The notes under the pieces: generated by a model
Databases searched by the model: none
What the model was told of the DNA's origin: nothing
Seen by the model: only the letters and a program-made list of their open reading frames with translations
Shown: positions 36,785 to 50,300 of the stretch, one piece after another
How positions within the stretch are numbered: position 1 is the stretch's first letter
Layout: the number at the start of each line of letters is the position of its first letter
Position numbers and translations under genes: made by a program
From: Sipunculus nudus
Taxonomy: Eukaryota; Annelida; Sipuncula; Golfingiida; Sipunculidae
NCBI GenBank assembly: GCA_026874595.1
Contig: CM049317.1
Span: 77,379,891-77,443,890, forward strand
Direction of reading: 5' to 3'
Length of the DNA stretch: 64,000 nucleotides

Positions 36785-38269
36785 TAGTAATAATTTAACA
36801 ATGATGATAATTATAACAATATAACAATGGCGAAATAGTTTCTAGAGTTTCCCATTATGCAGCTGGTTTCGCAGGATGCGGTGTCATAATCTTGTTACTA
36901 AGAAAGTCCCACCATCCATCCCATCCCCCTCCCCGCCTTAAAAATACAACAGCATCATTCTGTCGTCGACGCTTAATTTTTAAAAAATTTGAACACTTTT
37001 ATATGTCACGTCAGTACAACATGGTTGAATGTGGTTTGATTCGACAGAGATGCATCTGAGCGACCTAAGGTGGAAATAGCGCTCTACGTTTCTACTACTG
37101 TAATGAGGGACCGTGACTCCCTATGCGGTTACAAGGACCTGAACACTGGAGCAGTGGTAAGTTATTTCAAACTTTCCAGATTAATTTAAGAGAACCATAA
37201 ATTTAAATATTATCTCACACATTTTTAGTACAGACTTCATTTAAAGTTCAGTTATAATATGATTTAGTGTGATATGTGCAGAAGTAATACATATAAAATA
37301 ACAAACATGCATATGAAAACACTTCATTAAGAAAATTTTATTGATAGTGCTATAATTTAAGGTGCAGTTCTGCTTCATATGTTCCAGATCCCACGGCTTA
37401 CCGAGGCTGTGGCGAACCAGTACCTCATGCCATTTGATAAGATGCTATAGGGGAGGAAGACCGACTGTGGAAGTCAAGTTTCATTAGATTTGTGCGATGG
37501 GATATTGTTGATGATGTTACTTTTATAAGGGGTAATTGCAGGGCTGAAATGAGGAAAGCAGTGTCCTACAATATAGATCTATAAATGGATAACAGTGGCA
37601 AAGTAAGACAAGCTCACTGTGAATGTGCAGCTGGCATGGGTATATGCTAGCTGTAAGCATATAGTTTGCCTCCTGTTTACACTGGTCAAGATCTTTGTGT
37701 GAGGTGAGCTCATAACTGAGCAAACCTGTACACAAAAGCTTCAAATTACACAAGACAACATCTAATTCAGAAGGGGGGGGGGGCTTCATATCAAAGTGCA
37801 AATGATAGAAGTGCTGTTCGATTTAATGCAAGAAAACAGAAATATATAAACAACCCAGGTTACTCGGATCATGTGCAAAATTTGGCTGTAAGCTTTGCTG
37901 CAGAAGAAACGAAAATGACAATATAGCAAAGAGTAAACCCAGCAGATCTCTTTCAGCATTCGAAACTAAAAGAAAAAATAAAGATATTAAAGAAAAAGAA
38001 AAATTGCGTCTCTGATTGTTTTCTTACCTCCAGTACTGAATGGAAGGCGTCTCTGTGTTATTCAGGATTCCTCCTGTGGCGTTGTCCGTATGAGGGGATG
38101 TCGTGTTGAGCCATGTCGTTGGAGCAGGTGACGTTGATGTGTTCGTCATCGTTGATGAGTTGGTTATATTGCCTAAAAACAATAAAATTCCACAAATCTA
38201 CTTCAGTACAAAATAAACAATGCTGCTTGAAAATCTTGAAAAATAGAGAAATAGCTCGATCGATCGATC

Positions 38270-38301
<32 letters not shown>

Positions 38302-41300
38302 GAGAGAATGATTCAAACAGTATACATTTAAAAATAATTTTTAAGGCTTACCCACACAGAAAACAACGGCCCATGAAAATCCTGAAATATGTTCGTAAAA
38401 CTAATTAAACTTGAATGTTAAATGATTAAATAAAACATTGACTCATTTGCCTCGACACCTAAGTGGTAACATATTACACATAACAAGAAGTAGAGCAGAT
38501 GTTCTAGTTCCTTGTGTGGTCTGAACATAGTATTATGTGACCATACTGAACTAAAGAACCCACAGAGGTTATGCCCTTAGGAGAGCTATTCATATATTCA
38601 ATCGATTCACTAAGTTATGGGTCACATAATTAAAGTACTTTTATTGTATTTTACATGGCAGTATATTTAGAGATATCTTTGAACAAAGAAATGTGGCAGA
38701 CATACAAACAGATAAAAAAGCAGGACAAGCATTTTTGTTATCAGTAGAATTTAATAACAACTGCAACGGTCTAACCCTCATTAACAAAGCAAAATGAATA
38801 AAAATATATTTTTAATTGTTATTAATGACCAGGTAAATGGTGTTCTGGTGACTCTGTCTTTTAACTGAGAATAAAGGTTATCGTACAACAGGAATATGTC
38901 ATTATTTAGATTTCTTGATTTCAGGTTTTACATTATAGGAATTATCAAGGTGTCATAAACGTTCGTCGAGAGATTTGAGGGGATCTCTGAGGCTCTATCG
39001 ATATTTCCCAATTTTGCCCACACGATTTTCACCATTTTATCCTGGCAGGGTCCGAGCCTTGGATAATCTGTTCCATAGGTTGTTCAGCTCTTTAACCACT
39101 ATATTTTTCTCTTGCCCTATAGAGACAAAAATCACTTCTTACTTTGAGGTTTGACCCGTTTCAGACACCGTTCGTCGTTCCACCAGTTGTCGCATCCCGA
39201 CCAGGGGAGAACTGACGTGAAGGAGGCGAAGAAATAGAGGAAGGCGTACGATATGACCACGTTATAGTAGATACCCGTGATGATGTTGATCACGTTCATG
39301 GCGTACCCTATACCTAAAAGAAGCAGAGAAAGGCGTACGATATGACGACGTTATAGTGGATACCCGTGATGATGTTGATCATGTTCATGGCGTACCTATA
39401 CCTACAAGAAGCAGAGAAGGGCTTACGATAAGACGACGTTATAGTGGATACCCGTGATGATGTTGATCACGTTCATGGCGTACCTATACCTACAAGAAGC
39501 AGAGAAAGGCGTACGATATGACGACGTTATAGTGGATACCCGTGATGATGTTGATCACGTTCATGGCGTACCCTATTACTACAAGAAGTAGAGAAAGGCG
39601 TACGATATGACGACGTTATAGTAGATACCTGTGATGATGTTGATCACGGTCATGGCGTACCCTATACCTACAAGAAGTAGAGAAAGGCGTATGATATGAC
39701 GACGTTATAGTAGATACCTGTGATGATGTTGATCACGGTCATGGCATACCCTATACCTACAAGAAGTAGAGAAAGGATAATGATATGACGACGTTATAGT
39801 AGATACCTGTGATGATGTTGATCACTGTCATGGCGTACCCTATACATACAAGAAGTAGAGAAAGGCTTACGATATGACGACGTTATAGCAGATACCCGTG
39901 ATGATCTTGATCACGTTCATGGCGTACCCTATACCTACAAGAAGTAGAGAAAGGCATATGATATGACGACGTTATAGTAGATACCTGTGATGATGTTGAT
40001 CACGGTCATGGCGTACCCTATACATATAAGAAGTAGAGAAAGGCGTACGATATGACGACGTTACAGTAGATACCCGTGATGATGTTGATCACGTTCATGG
40101 CATACCCTATACCTACAAGAAGCAGAGAAAGGCGTACGATATGAGGAAGTTATAGTGGATACCCGTGATGATGTTGATCACGGTCATGGCGTACCTATAC
40201 CTACAAGAAGCAGAGAAAGGCGTACAATATGACGACGTTATAGTGGATACCCGTGATGATGTTGATCACGGTCATGGCGTACCCTGTACCTACAAGAAGC
40301 AGAGAAAGGCGTACGATATGACAACGTTATAGTAGATACCTGTGATGATGTTGATCACGTTCATGGCGTACCCTATTACTACAAGAAGTAGAGAAAGGCT
40401 TACGATATGACGACGTTATAGTAGATACCTGTGATGATGTTGATCACGGTCATGGCGTACCCTATACCTACAAGAAGTAGAGAAAGGCGTATGATATGAC
40501 GACGTTATAGTAGATACCTGTGATGATGTTGATCACGGTCATGGCGTACCCTATACCTACAAGAAGTAGAGAAAGGATAATGATATGACGACGTTATAGT
40601 AGATACCCGTGATGATGTTGATCACGGCCATGGCGTACCCTATACCTAAAAGAAGTAGAGAAAGACGTACGATATGACGACGTTATAGTAGATACCTGTG
40701 ATGATGTTGATCACTGTCATGTGTACCCTATACATACAAGAAGTAAAGAAAGGCTTACGATATGACGACGTTATAGCAGATACCCATGATGATGTTGATC
40801 ACGTTCATGGCGTACCCTATACCTACAAGAAGCAGAGAAAGGCGTACGATATGACGACGTTATAGTGGATACCCGTGATGATGTTGATCACGGTCATGGC
40901 GTACCCTATACCTAAAAGAAGTAGAGAAAGACGTACGATATGACGACGTTATAGTAGATACCTGTGATGATGTTGATCACAGTCATGGCGTACCCTATAC
41001 CTACAAGAAGTAGAGATAGGATAATGATATGACGACGTTATAGTAGATACACGTGATGATGTTGATCACGGTCATGGCGTTCCCTATACCTAAAAGAAGT
41101 AGAGAAAGACGTACGATATGACGACGTTATAGTAGATACCTGTGATGATGTTGATCACAGTCATGGCGTACCCTATACATACAAGAAGTAGAGAAAGGCT
41201 TACGATATGACAACGTTATAGCAGATACCCGTGATGATGTTGATCACGGTCATGGCGTACCCTATACCTACAAGAAGTAGAGAAAGGATAATGATATGAC

Positions 41301-44300
41301 GACGTTATAGTAGATACCCCTGATGATGTTGATCACGGTCATGGCGTTCCCTATACCTAAAGGAAGTAGAGAAAGACGTACGATATGACAACGTTATAGT
41401 AGATACCTGTGATGATGTTGATCACGGTCATGGCGTACCCTATACATACAAGAAGTAGAGAAAGGCTTACGATATGACGACGTTATAGCAGATACCCGTG
41501 ATGATGTTGATCACGTTCATGGCGTACCCTATACCTACAAGAAGTAGAGAAAGGCATATGATATGACGACATTATAGTAGATACCTGTGAAAATGGTGAT
41601 CACGGTCATGGCGTACCCTATACATAAAAGAAGTAGAGAAAGGCATATGATATGACGACGTTATAGTAGATACCTGTGATGATGTTGATCACGGTCATGG
41701 CGTACCCTATACATACAAGAAGTAGAGAAAGGCGTACGATATGACGACGTTATAGCAGATACCCATGATGATGTTGATCACGGTCATGGCGTACCCTATA
41801 CCTACAAGAAGTAGAGAAAGGCATATGATATGACGACGTTATAGTAGATACCTGTGATGATGTTGATCACGTTCATGGCGTACCCTATACCTACAAGGAG
41901 TAGAGAAAGACGTACGATATGACGACGTTATAGTAGATACCTGTGATGATGTTGATAACTGTCATGGCGTACCCTATACATACAAGAAGTAAAGAAAGGC
42001 TTACGATATGACGACGTTATAGCAGATACCCGTGATGATCTTGATCACGTTCATGGCGTACCCTATACCTACAAGAAGTAGAGAAAGGCATATGATATGA
42101 CGACGTTATAATAGATACCTGTGATGATGTTGATCACGGTCATGGCGTACCCTATACATATAAGAAGTAGAGAAAGGCGTACGATATGACGACGTTATAG
42201 TAGATATCCGTGATGATGTTGATCACGTTCATGGCGTACCCTATACCTACAAGAAGCAGAGAAAGGCGTACGATATGACGACGTTATAGAAGATACCTGT
42301 GATGATGTTGATCATGGTCATGGTGTACCCTATACCTACAAGAAGTAGAGAAAGGCGTACGATATGACGACGTTATAGTAGATACCTGTGATGATGTTGA
42401 TCACGGTCATGGCGTACCCTATACCTAAAAGAAGTAGAGAAAGGTGTACGATATGACGTCGTTATAGTAGATACCTGTGATGATGTTGATCACGGTCATG
42501 GCCTACCCTATACCTACAAGAAGCAGAGAAAGGCATAAGATATGACGACGTTATAGTAGAAACCTGTGATGATGTTGATCACGGTCATGGCGTACCCTAT
42601 ACCTACAAGAAGTAGAGAAAGGCGTACGATATGACGACGTTATAGTAGATACCTGTGATAATGTTGATCACGGTCATGGTGTACCCTATACCTACAAGAA
42701 ACAGAGAAAGGCGTATGATATGACGACGTTATAGTAGATACCTGTGATGATGTTGATCACGTTCATGGCGCACCCTATTACTACAAGAAGTAGAGAAACG
42801 CGTACGATATGACGACGTTATAGTAGATACCTGTGATGATGTTGATCACCGTCATGGCGTACCCTATACCTACAAGGAGTAGAGAAAGGCATATGATATG
42901 ACGACATTATAGAAGATACCTGTGATGATGTTGATCACGGTCATGGTGTACCCTATACCTACAAGAAGTAGAGAAAGGATATCGATATGATGACGTTATA
43001 GTAGATACCCGTGATGATGTTGATCACGGTCATGGCGTACCCTATACCTAAAAGAAGTAGAGAAAGGCGTACGATATGACGACGTTATAGTAGATACCTG
43101 TGATGATGTTGATCACGTTCATGGCGTACCCTATACCTGCAATATACGTACGATATGACGACGTTATAGTAGATACCTGTGATGATGTTGATCACGTTCA
43201 TGGCGTACCCTATACCTACAAGGAGTAGAGAAAGGCGTATGATATGACGACGTTATAGAAGATACCTGTGATGATGTTGATCACGGTCATGGCGTACCCT
43301 ATACCTAAAAGAAGTAGAGAAAGGCGTACGATATGACGAAGTTATAGTAGATACCCGTGATGATGTTGATCACAGCCATGGCGTACCCTATACCTAAAAG
43401 AAGTAGAGAAAGACGTACGATATGACGACGTTATAGTAGAAACCTGTGATGATGTTGATCACGGTACTGGCATACCCTATACCTACAAGAAGTAGAGAAA
43501 GGATAACGATATGATGATGTTATAGTAGATACCAGTGATGATGTTGATCACGGTCATGGCGTACCCTATACCTAAAAGAAGTACAGAAAGGCGTACGATA
43601 TGACGACGTTATAGTAGATACCTGTGATGATGTTGATCACGGTCATGGCGTACCCTATACCTACAAGGAGTAGAGAAAGACGTACGATATGACGACTTTA
43701 TAGTAGAAACCTGTGATGATGTTGATCACGGTCATGGTATACCCTATACCTACAAGAAGTAGAGAAAGGTGTACGATATGATGACGTTATAGTAGATACC
43801 CGTGATGATGTTGATCACGGTCATGGCGTACCCTATACCTAAAAGAAGTAGAGAAAGGTGTACGATATGTCGTCGTTATAGTAGATACCTGTGATGATGT
43901 TGATCACGGTCATGGTGTACCCTATACCTACAAGAAGTAGAGAAAGGATATCGATATGATGACGTTATAGTAGATACCCGTGATGATGTTGATCACGGTC
44001 ATGGCGTACCCTATACCTAAAAGAAGTAGAGAAAGGCGTACGATATGACGACGTTATAGTAGATACCTGTGATGATGTTGATCACGGTCATGGCGTACCC
44101 TATACCTACAAGGAGTAGAGAAAGACGTACGATATGACGACGTTATAGTAGAAACCTGTGATGATGTTGATAACGGTCATGGCGTACCCTATACCTACAA
44201 GAAGTAGAGAAAGGCGTACGATATGACGACGTTATAGTAGATACCCGTGATGATGTTGATCACATTCATGGCGTACCCTATACCTACAAGAAGTAGAGAA

Positions 44301-47300
44301 AGACGTACGATATGACGACGTTATAGTAGATACCTGTGATGATGTTGATCACGTTCATGGCGTACCCTATACCTACAAGAAGTAGAGAAAGGCGTACGAT
44401 ATGACGACGTTATAGTAGATACCTGTGATGATGTTGATCACGGTCATGGCGTACCCTATACATACAAGAAGTAGAGAAAGGCGTACGATATGACGACGTT
44501 ATAGCAGATACCCATGATGATGTTGATCACGTTCATGGCGTACCCTATACCTACAAGAAGTAGCGAAAGGCATATGATATGACGACGTTATAGTAGATAC
44601 CTGTGATGATGTTGATCACGTTCATGGCGTACCCTATACCTACAAGAAGTAGAGAAAGGCATATGATATGACGACGTTATAGTAGATACCTGTGATGATG
44701 TTGATCAGGGTCATGGCGTACCCTATACCTACAAGAAGTAGAGAAAGGATAATGATATGACGAAGTTATAGTAGATACCCGTGATGATGTTGATCACGGC
44801 CACCGCGTACCCTATACCTAAAAGAAGTAGAGAAAGACGTACGATATGACGACGTTATAGTAGATACCTGTGATGATGTTGATCACGGTACTGGCGTACC
44901 CTATACCTACAAGAAGTAGAGAAAGGATAACGATATGATGATGTTATAGTAGATACCCGTGATGATGTTGATCACGGTCATGGCGTACCCTATACCTAAA
45001 AGAAGTACAGAAAGGCGTACGATATGACAACGTTATAGTAGATACCTGTGATGATGTTGATCACGGTCATGGCGTACCCTATACCTACAAGGAGTAGAGA
45101 AAGACGTACGATATGACGACTTTATAGTAGAAACCTGTGATGATGTTGATCACGGTCATGGCATACCCTATACCTACAAGAAGTAGAGAAAGGCGTACGA
45201 TATGATGACGTTATAGTAGATACCCGTGATGATGTTGATCACGGTCATGGCGTACCCTATACCTAAAAGAAGTAGAGAAAGGTGTACGATATGACGTCGT
45301 TATAGTAGATACCTGTGATGATGTTGATCACGGTCATGGCGTACCCTATACCTACAAGAAGTAGAGAAAGGATATCGATATGACGACGTTATAGTAGATA
45401 CCCGTGATGATGTTGATCACGGTCATGGCGTACCCTATACCTAAAAGAAGTAGAGAAAGGCGTACGATATGACGACGTTATAGTAGATACCTGTGATGAT
45501 GTTGATCACGGTCATGGCTACCCTATACCTACAAGGAGTAGAGAAAGACGTACGATATGACGACGTTAAAGTAGAAACCTGTGATGATGTTGATAACGGT
45601 CATGGCGTACCCTATACCTACAAGAAGTAGAGAAAGGCGTACGATATGACGACGTTATAGTAGATACCCGTGATGATGTTGATCACGTTCATGGCGTACC
45701 CTATACCTACAAGAAGTAGAGAAAGGCGTACGATATGACGACGTTATAGTAGATACCTGTGATGATGTTGATCACGTTCATGGCGTACCCTATACCTACA
45801 AGAAGTAGAGAAAGGCGTACGATATGACGACGTTATAGTAGATACCTGTGATGATGTTGATCACGGTCATGGCGTACACTATACATACAAGAAGTAGAGA
45901 AAGGCGTACGATATGACGACGTTATAGCAGATACCCATGATGATGTTGATCACGTTCATGGCGTACCCTATACCTACAAGAAGTAGAGAAAGGCATATGA
46001 TATGACGACGTTATAGTAGATACCTGTGATGATGTTGATCACGTTCATGGCGTACCCTATACCTACAAGAAGTAGAGAAAGGCATATGATATGACGACGT
46101 TATAGTAGATACCTGTGATGATGTTGATCACGGTCTTGGCGTACCCTATACCTACAAGAAGTAGAGAAAGGATAATGATATGACGACGTTATAGTAGATA
46201 CCCGTTATGATGTTGATCACGGCCATGGCGTACCCTATACCTAAAAGAAGTAGAGAAAGACGTACGATATGACGACGTTATAGTAGATACCTGTGATGAT
46301 GTTGATCACGGTCATGGCGTACCCTATACCTACAAGAAGAAGAGAAAGGATAATGATATGATGACGTTATAGTAGATACCCGTGATGATGTTGATCACGG
46401 TCATGGCGTACCCTATACCTAAAAGAAGTACAGAAAGGCGTACGATATGACGACGTTATAGTAGATACCTGTGATGATGTTGATCACGGTCATGGCGTAC
46501 CCTATACCTACAAGGAGTAGAGAAAGACGTACGATATGACGACTTTATAGTAGAAACCTGTGATGATGTTGATCACGGTCATGGCGTACCCTATACATAT
46601 AAGAAGTAGAGAAAGGCGTACGATATGACGACGTTATAGTAGATATCCGTGATGATGTTGATCACGTTCATGGCGTACCCTATACCTACAAGAAGCAGAG
46701 AAAGGCGTACGATATGACAACGTTATAGAAGATACCTGTGATGATGTTGATCACGGTCATGGCGTACCCTATACCTACAAGAAGTAGAGAAAGGATAATG
46801 ATATGACGACGTTATAGTAGATACCCCTGATGATGTTGATCACGGTCATGGCGTTCCCTATACCTAAAGGAAGTAGAGAAAGACGTACGATATGACAACG
46901 TTATAGTAGATACCTGTGATGATGTTGATCACGGTCATGGCGTACCCTATACATACAAGAAGTAGAGAAAGGCTTACGTTATGACGACGTTATAGCAGAT
47001 ACCCGTGATGATGTTGATCACGTTCATGGCGTACCCTATACCTACAAGAAGTAGAGAAAGGCATATGATATGACGACATTATAGTAGATACCTGTGAAAA
47101 TGTTGATCACGGTCATGGCGTACCCTATACATAAAAGAAGTAGAGAAAGGCGTACGATATGACGACGTTATAGTAGATACCCGTGATGATGTTGATCACG
47201 TTAATGGCGTACCCTATACCTAAAAGAAGTACAGAAAGGCGTACGATATGACGACGTTATAGTAGATACCTGTGATGATGTTGATCACGGTCATGGCGTA

Positions 47301-50300
47301 CCCTATACCTACAAGGAGTAGAGAAAGACGTACGATATGACGACTTTATAGTAGAAACCTGTGATGATGTTGATCACGGCCATGGCATACCCTATACCTA
47401 CAAGAAGGAGAGAAAGGCGTACGATATGATGACGTTATAGTAGATACCCGTGATGATGTTGATCACGGTCATGGCGTACCCTATACCTAAAAGAAGTAGA
47501 GAAAGGTGTACGATATGACGTCGTTATAGTAGATACCTGTGATGATGTTGATCACGGTCATGGCGTACCCTATACCTACAAGAAGTAGAGAAAGGATATC
47601 GATATGACGACGTTATAGTAGATACCCGTGATGATGTTGATCACGGTCATGGCGTAACCTATACCTAAAAGAAGTAGAGAAAGGCGTACGATATGACGAC
47701 GTTATAGTAGATACCTGTGATGATGTTGATCACGGTCATGGCGTACCCTATACCTACAAGGAGTAGAGAAAGACGAACGATATGACGACGTTATAGTAGA
47801 AACCTGTGATGATGTTGATAACGGTCATGGCGTACCCTATACCTACAAGAAGTAGAGAAAGGCGTACGATATGACGACGTTATAGTAGATACCCGTGATG
47901 ATGTTGATCACGTTCATGGCGTACCCTATACCTACAAGAAGTAGAGAAAGGCGTACGATATGACGACGTTATAGTAGATACCTGTGATGATGTTGATCAC
48001 GTTCATGGAGTACCCTATACCTACAAGAAGTAGAGAAAGGCGTACGATATGACGACGTTATAGTAGATACCTGTGATGATGTTGATCACGGTCATGGCGT
48101 ACCCTATACATACAAGAAGTAGAGAAAGGCGTACGATATGACGACGTTATAGCAGATACCCATGATGATGTTGATCACGTTCATGGCGTACCCTATACCT
48201 ACAAGAAGTAGAGAAAGGCATATGATATGACGACGTTATAGTAGATACCTGTGATGATGTTGATCACGTTCATGGCGTACCCTATACCTACAAGAAGTAG
48301 AGAAAGGCATATGATATGACGACGTTATAGTAGATACCTGTGATGATGTTGATCACGGTCATGGCGTACCCTATACCTACAAGAAGTAGAGAAAGGATAA
48401 TGATATGACGACGTTATAGTAGATACCCGTTATGATGTTGATCACGGCCATGGCGTACCCTATACCTAAAAGAAGTAGAGAAAGACGTACGATATGACAA
48501 CGTTATAGTAGATACCTGTGATGATGTTGATCACGGTCATGGCGTACCCTATACCTACAAGAAGAAGAGAAAGGATAATGATATGATGACGTTATAGTAG
48601 ATACCCGTGATGATGTTGATCACGGTCATGGCGTACCCTATACCTAAAAGAAGTACAGAAAGGCGTACGATATGACGACATTATAGTAGATACCTGTGAT
48701 GATGTTGATCACGGTCATGGCGTACCCTATACCTACAAGGAGTAGAGAAAGACGTACGATATGACGACTTTATAGTAGAAACCTGTGATGATGTTGATCA
48801 CGGTCATGGCGTACCCTATACATATAAGAAGTAGAGAAAGGCGTACGATATGACGACGTTATAGTAGATATCCGTGATGATGTTGATCACGTTCATGGCG
48901 TACCCTATACCTACAAGAAGCAGAGAAAGGCGTACGATATGACAACATTATAGAAGATACCTGTGATGATGTTGATCACGGTCATGGCGTACCCTATACC
49001 TACAAGAAGTAGAGAAAGGATAATGATATGACGACGTTATAGTAGATACCCCTGATGATGTTGATCACGGTCATGGCGTTCCCTATACCTAAAGGAAGTA
49101 GAGACAGACGTACGATATGACAACGTTATAGTAGATACCTGTGATGATGTTGATCACGGTCATGGCGTACCCTATACATACAAGAAGTAGAGAAAGGCTT
49201 ACGATATGACGACGTTATAGCAGATACCCGTGATGATGTTGATCACGTTCATGGCGTACCCTATACCTACAAGAAGTAGAGAAAGGCATATGATATGACG
49301 ACATTATAGTAGATACCTGTGAAAATGTTGATCACGGTCATGGCGTACCCTATACATAAAAGAAGTAGAGAAAGGCGTACGATATGACGACGTTATAGTA
49401 GATACCCGTGATGATGTTGATCACGTTAATGGCGTACCCTATACCTACAAGAAGCAGAGAAAGGCGTACGATATGACGACGTTATAGTGGATACCCGTGA
49501 TGATGTTGATCACGGTCATGGCGTACCCTATACCTACAAGAAGCAGAGAAAGGCGTAAGATATGACAACATTATAGTAGATACCTGTGATGATGTTGATC
49601 ACATTCATGGCGAAACCTATTACTACAAGAAGTAGAGAAAGGCGGACGATATGACGATGTTATAGTAGATACCTGTGATGATGTTGATCACGGTCATGGC
49701 GTACCCTATACCTACAAGGAGTAGAGAAAGGCATATGATATGACGACGTTATAGTAGATACCTGTGATGATGTTGATCACGTTCATGGCGTACCCTATAC
49801 CTACAAGAAGTAGAGAAAGGATAATGATATGACAACGTTATAGTAGATACCCGTGATGATGTTGATCACGGTCATGGCGTACCCTATACATATAAGAAGT
49901 AGAGAAAGGCGTACGATATGACGACGTTATAGTAGATACCCGTGATGATGTTGATCACGTTCATGGCGTACCCTATACCTACAAGAAGCAGAGAAAGGCG
50001 TACGATATGACGAAGTTATAGTGGATACCCGTGATGATGTTGATCACGGTCATGCCGTACCTATACCTACAAGAAGCAGAGAAAGGCGTACGATATGACG
50101 ACGTTATAGCAGATACCCGTGATGATCTTGATCACGTTCATGGCGTACCCTATACCTACAAGAAGTAGAGAAAGGCATATGATATGACGACGTTATAGCA
50201 GATACCCGTGATGATCTTGATCACGTTCATGGCGTACCCTATACCTACAAGAAGTAGAGAAAGGCATATGATATGACGACGTTATAGTAGATACCTGTGA

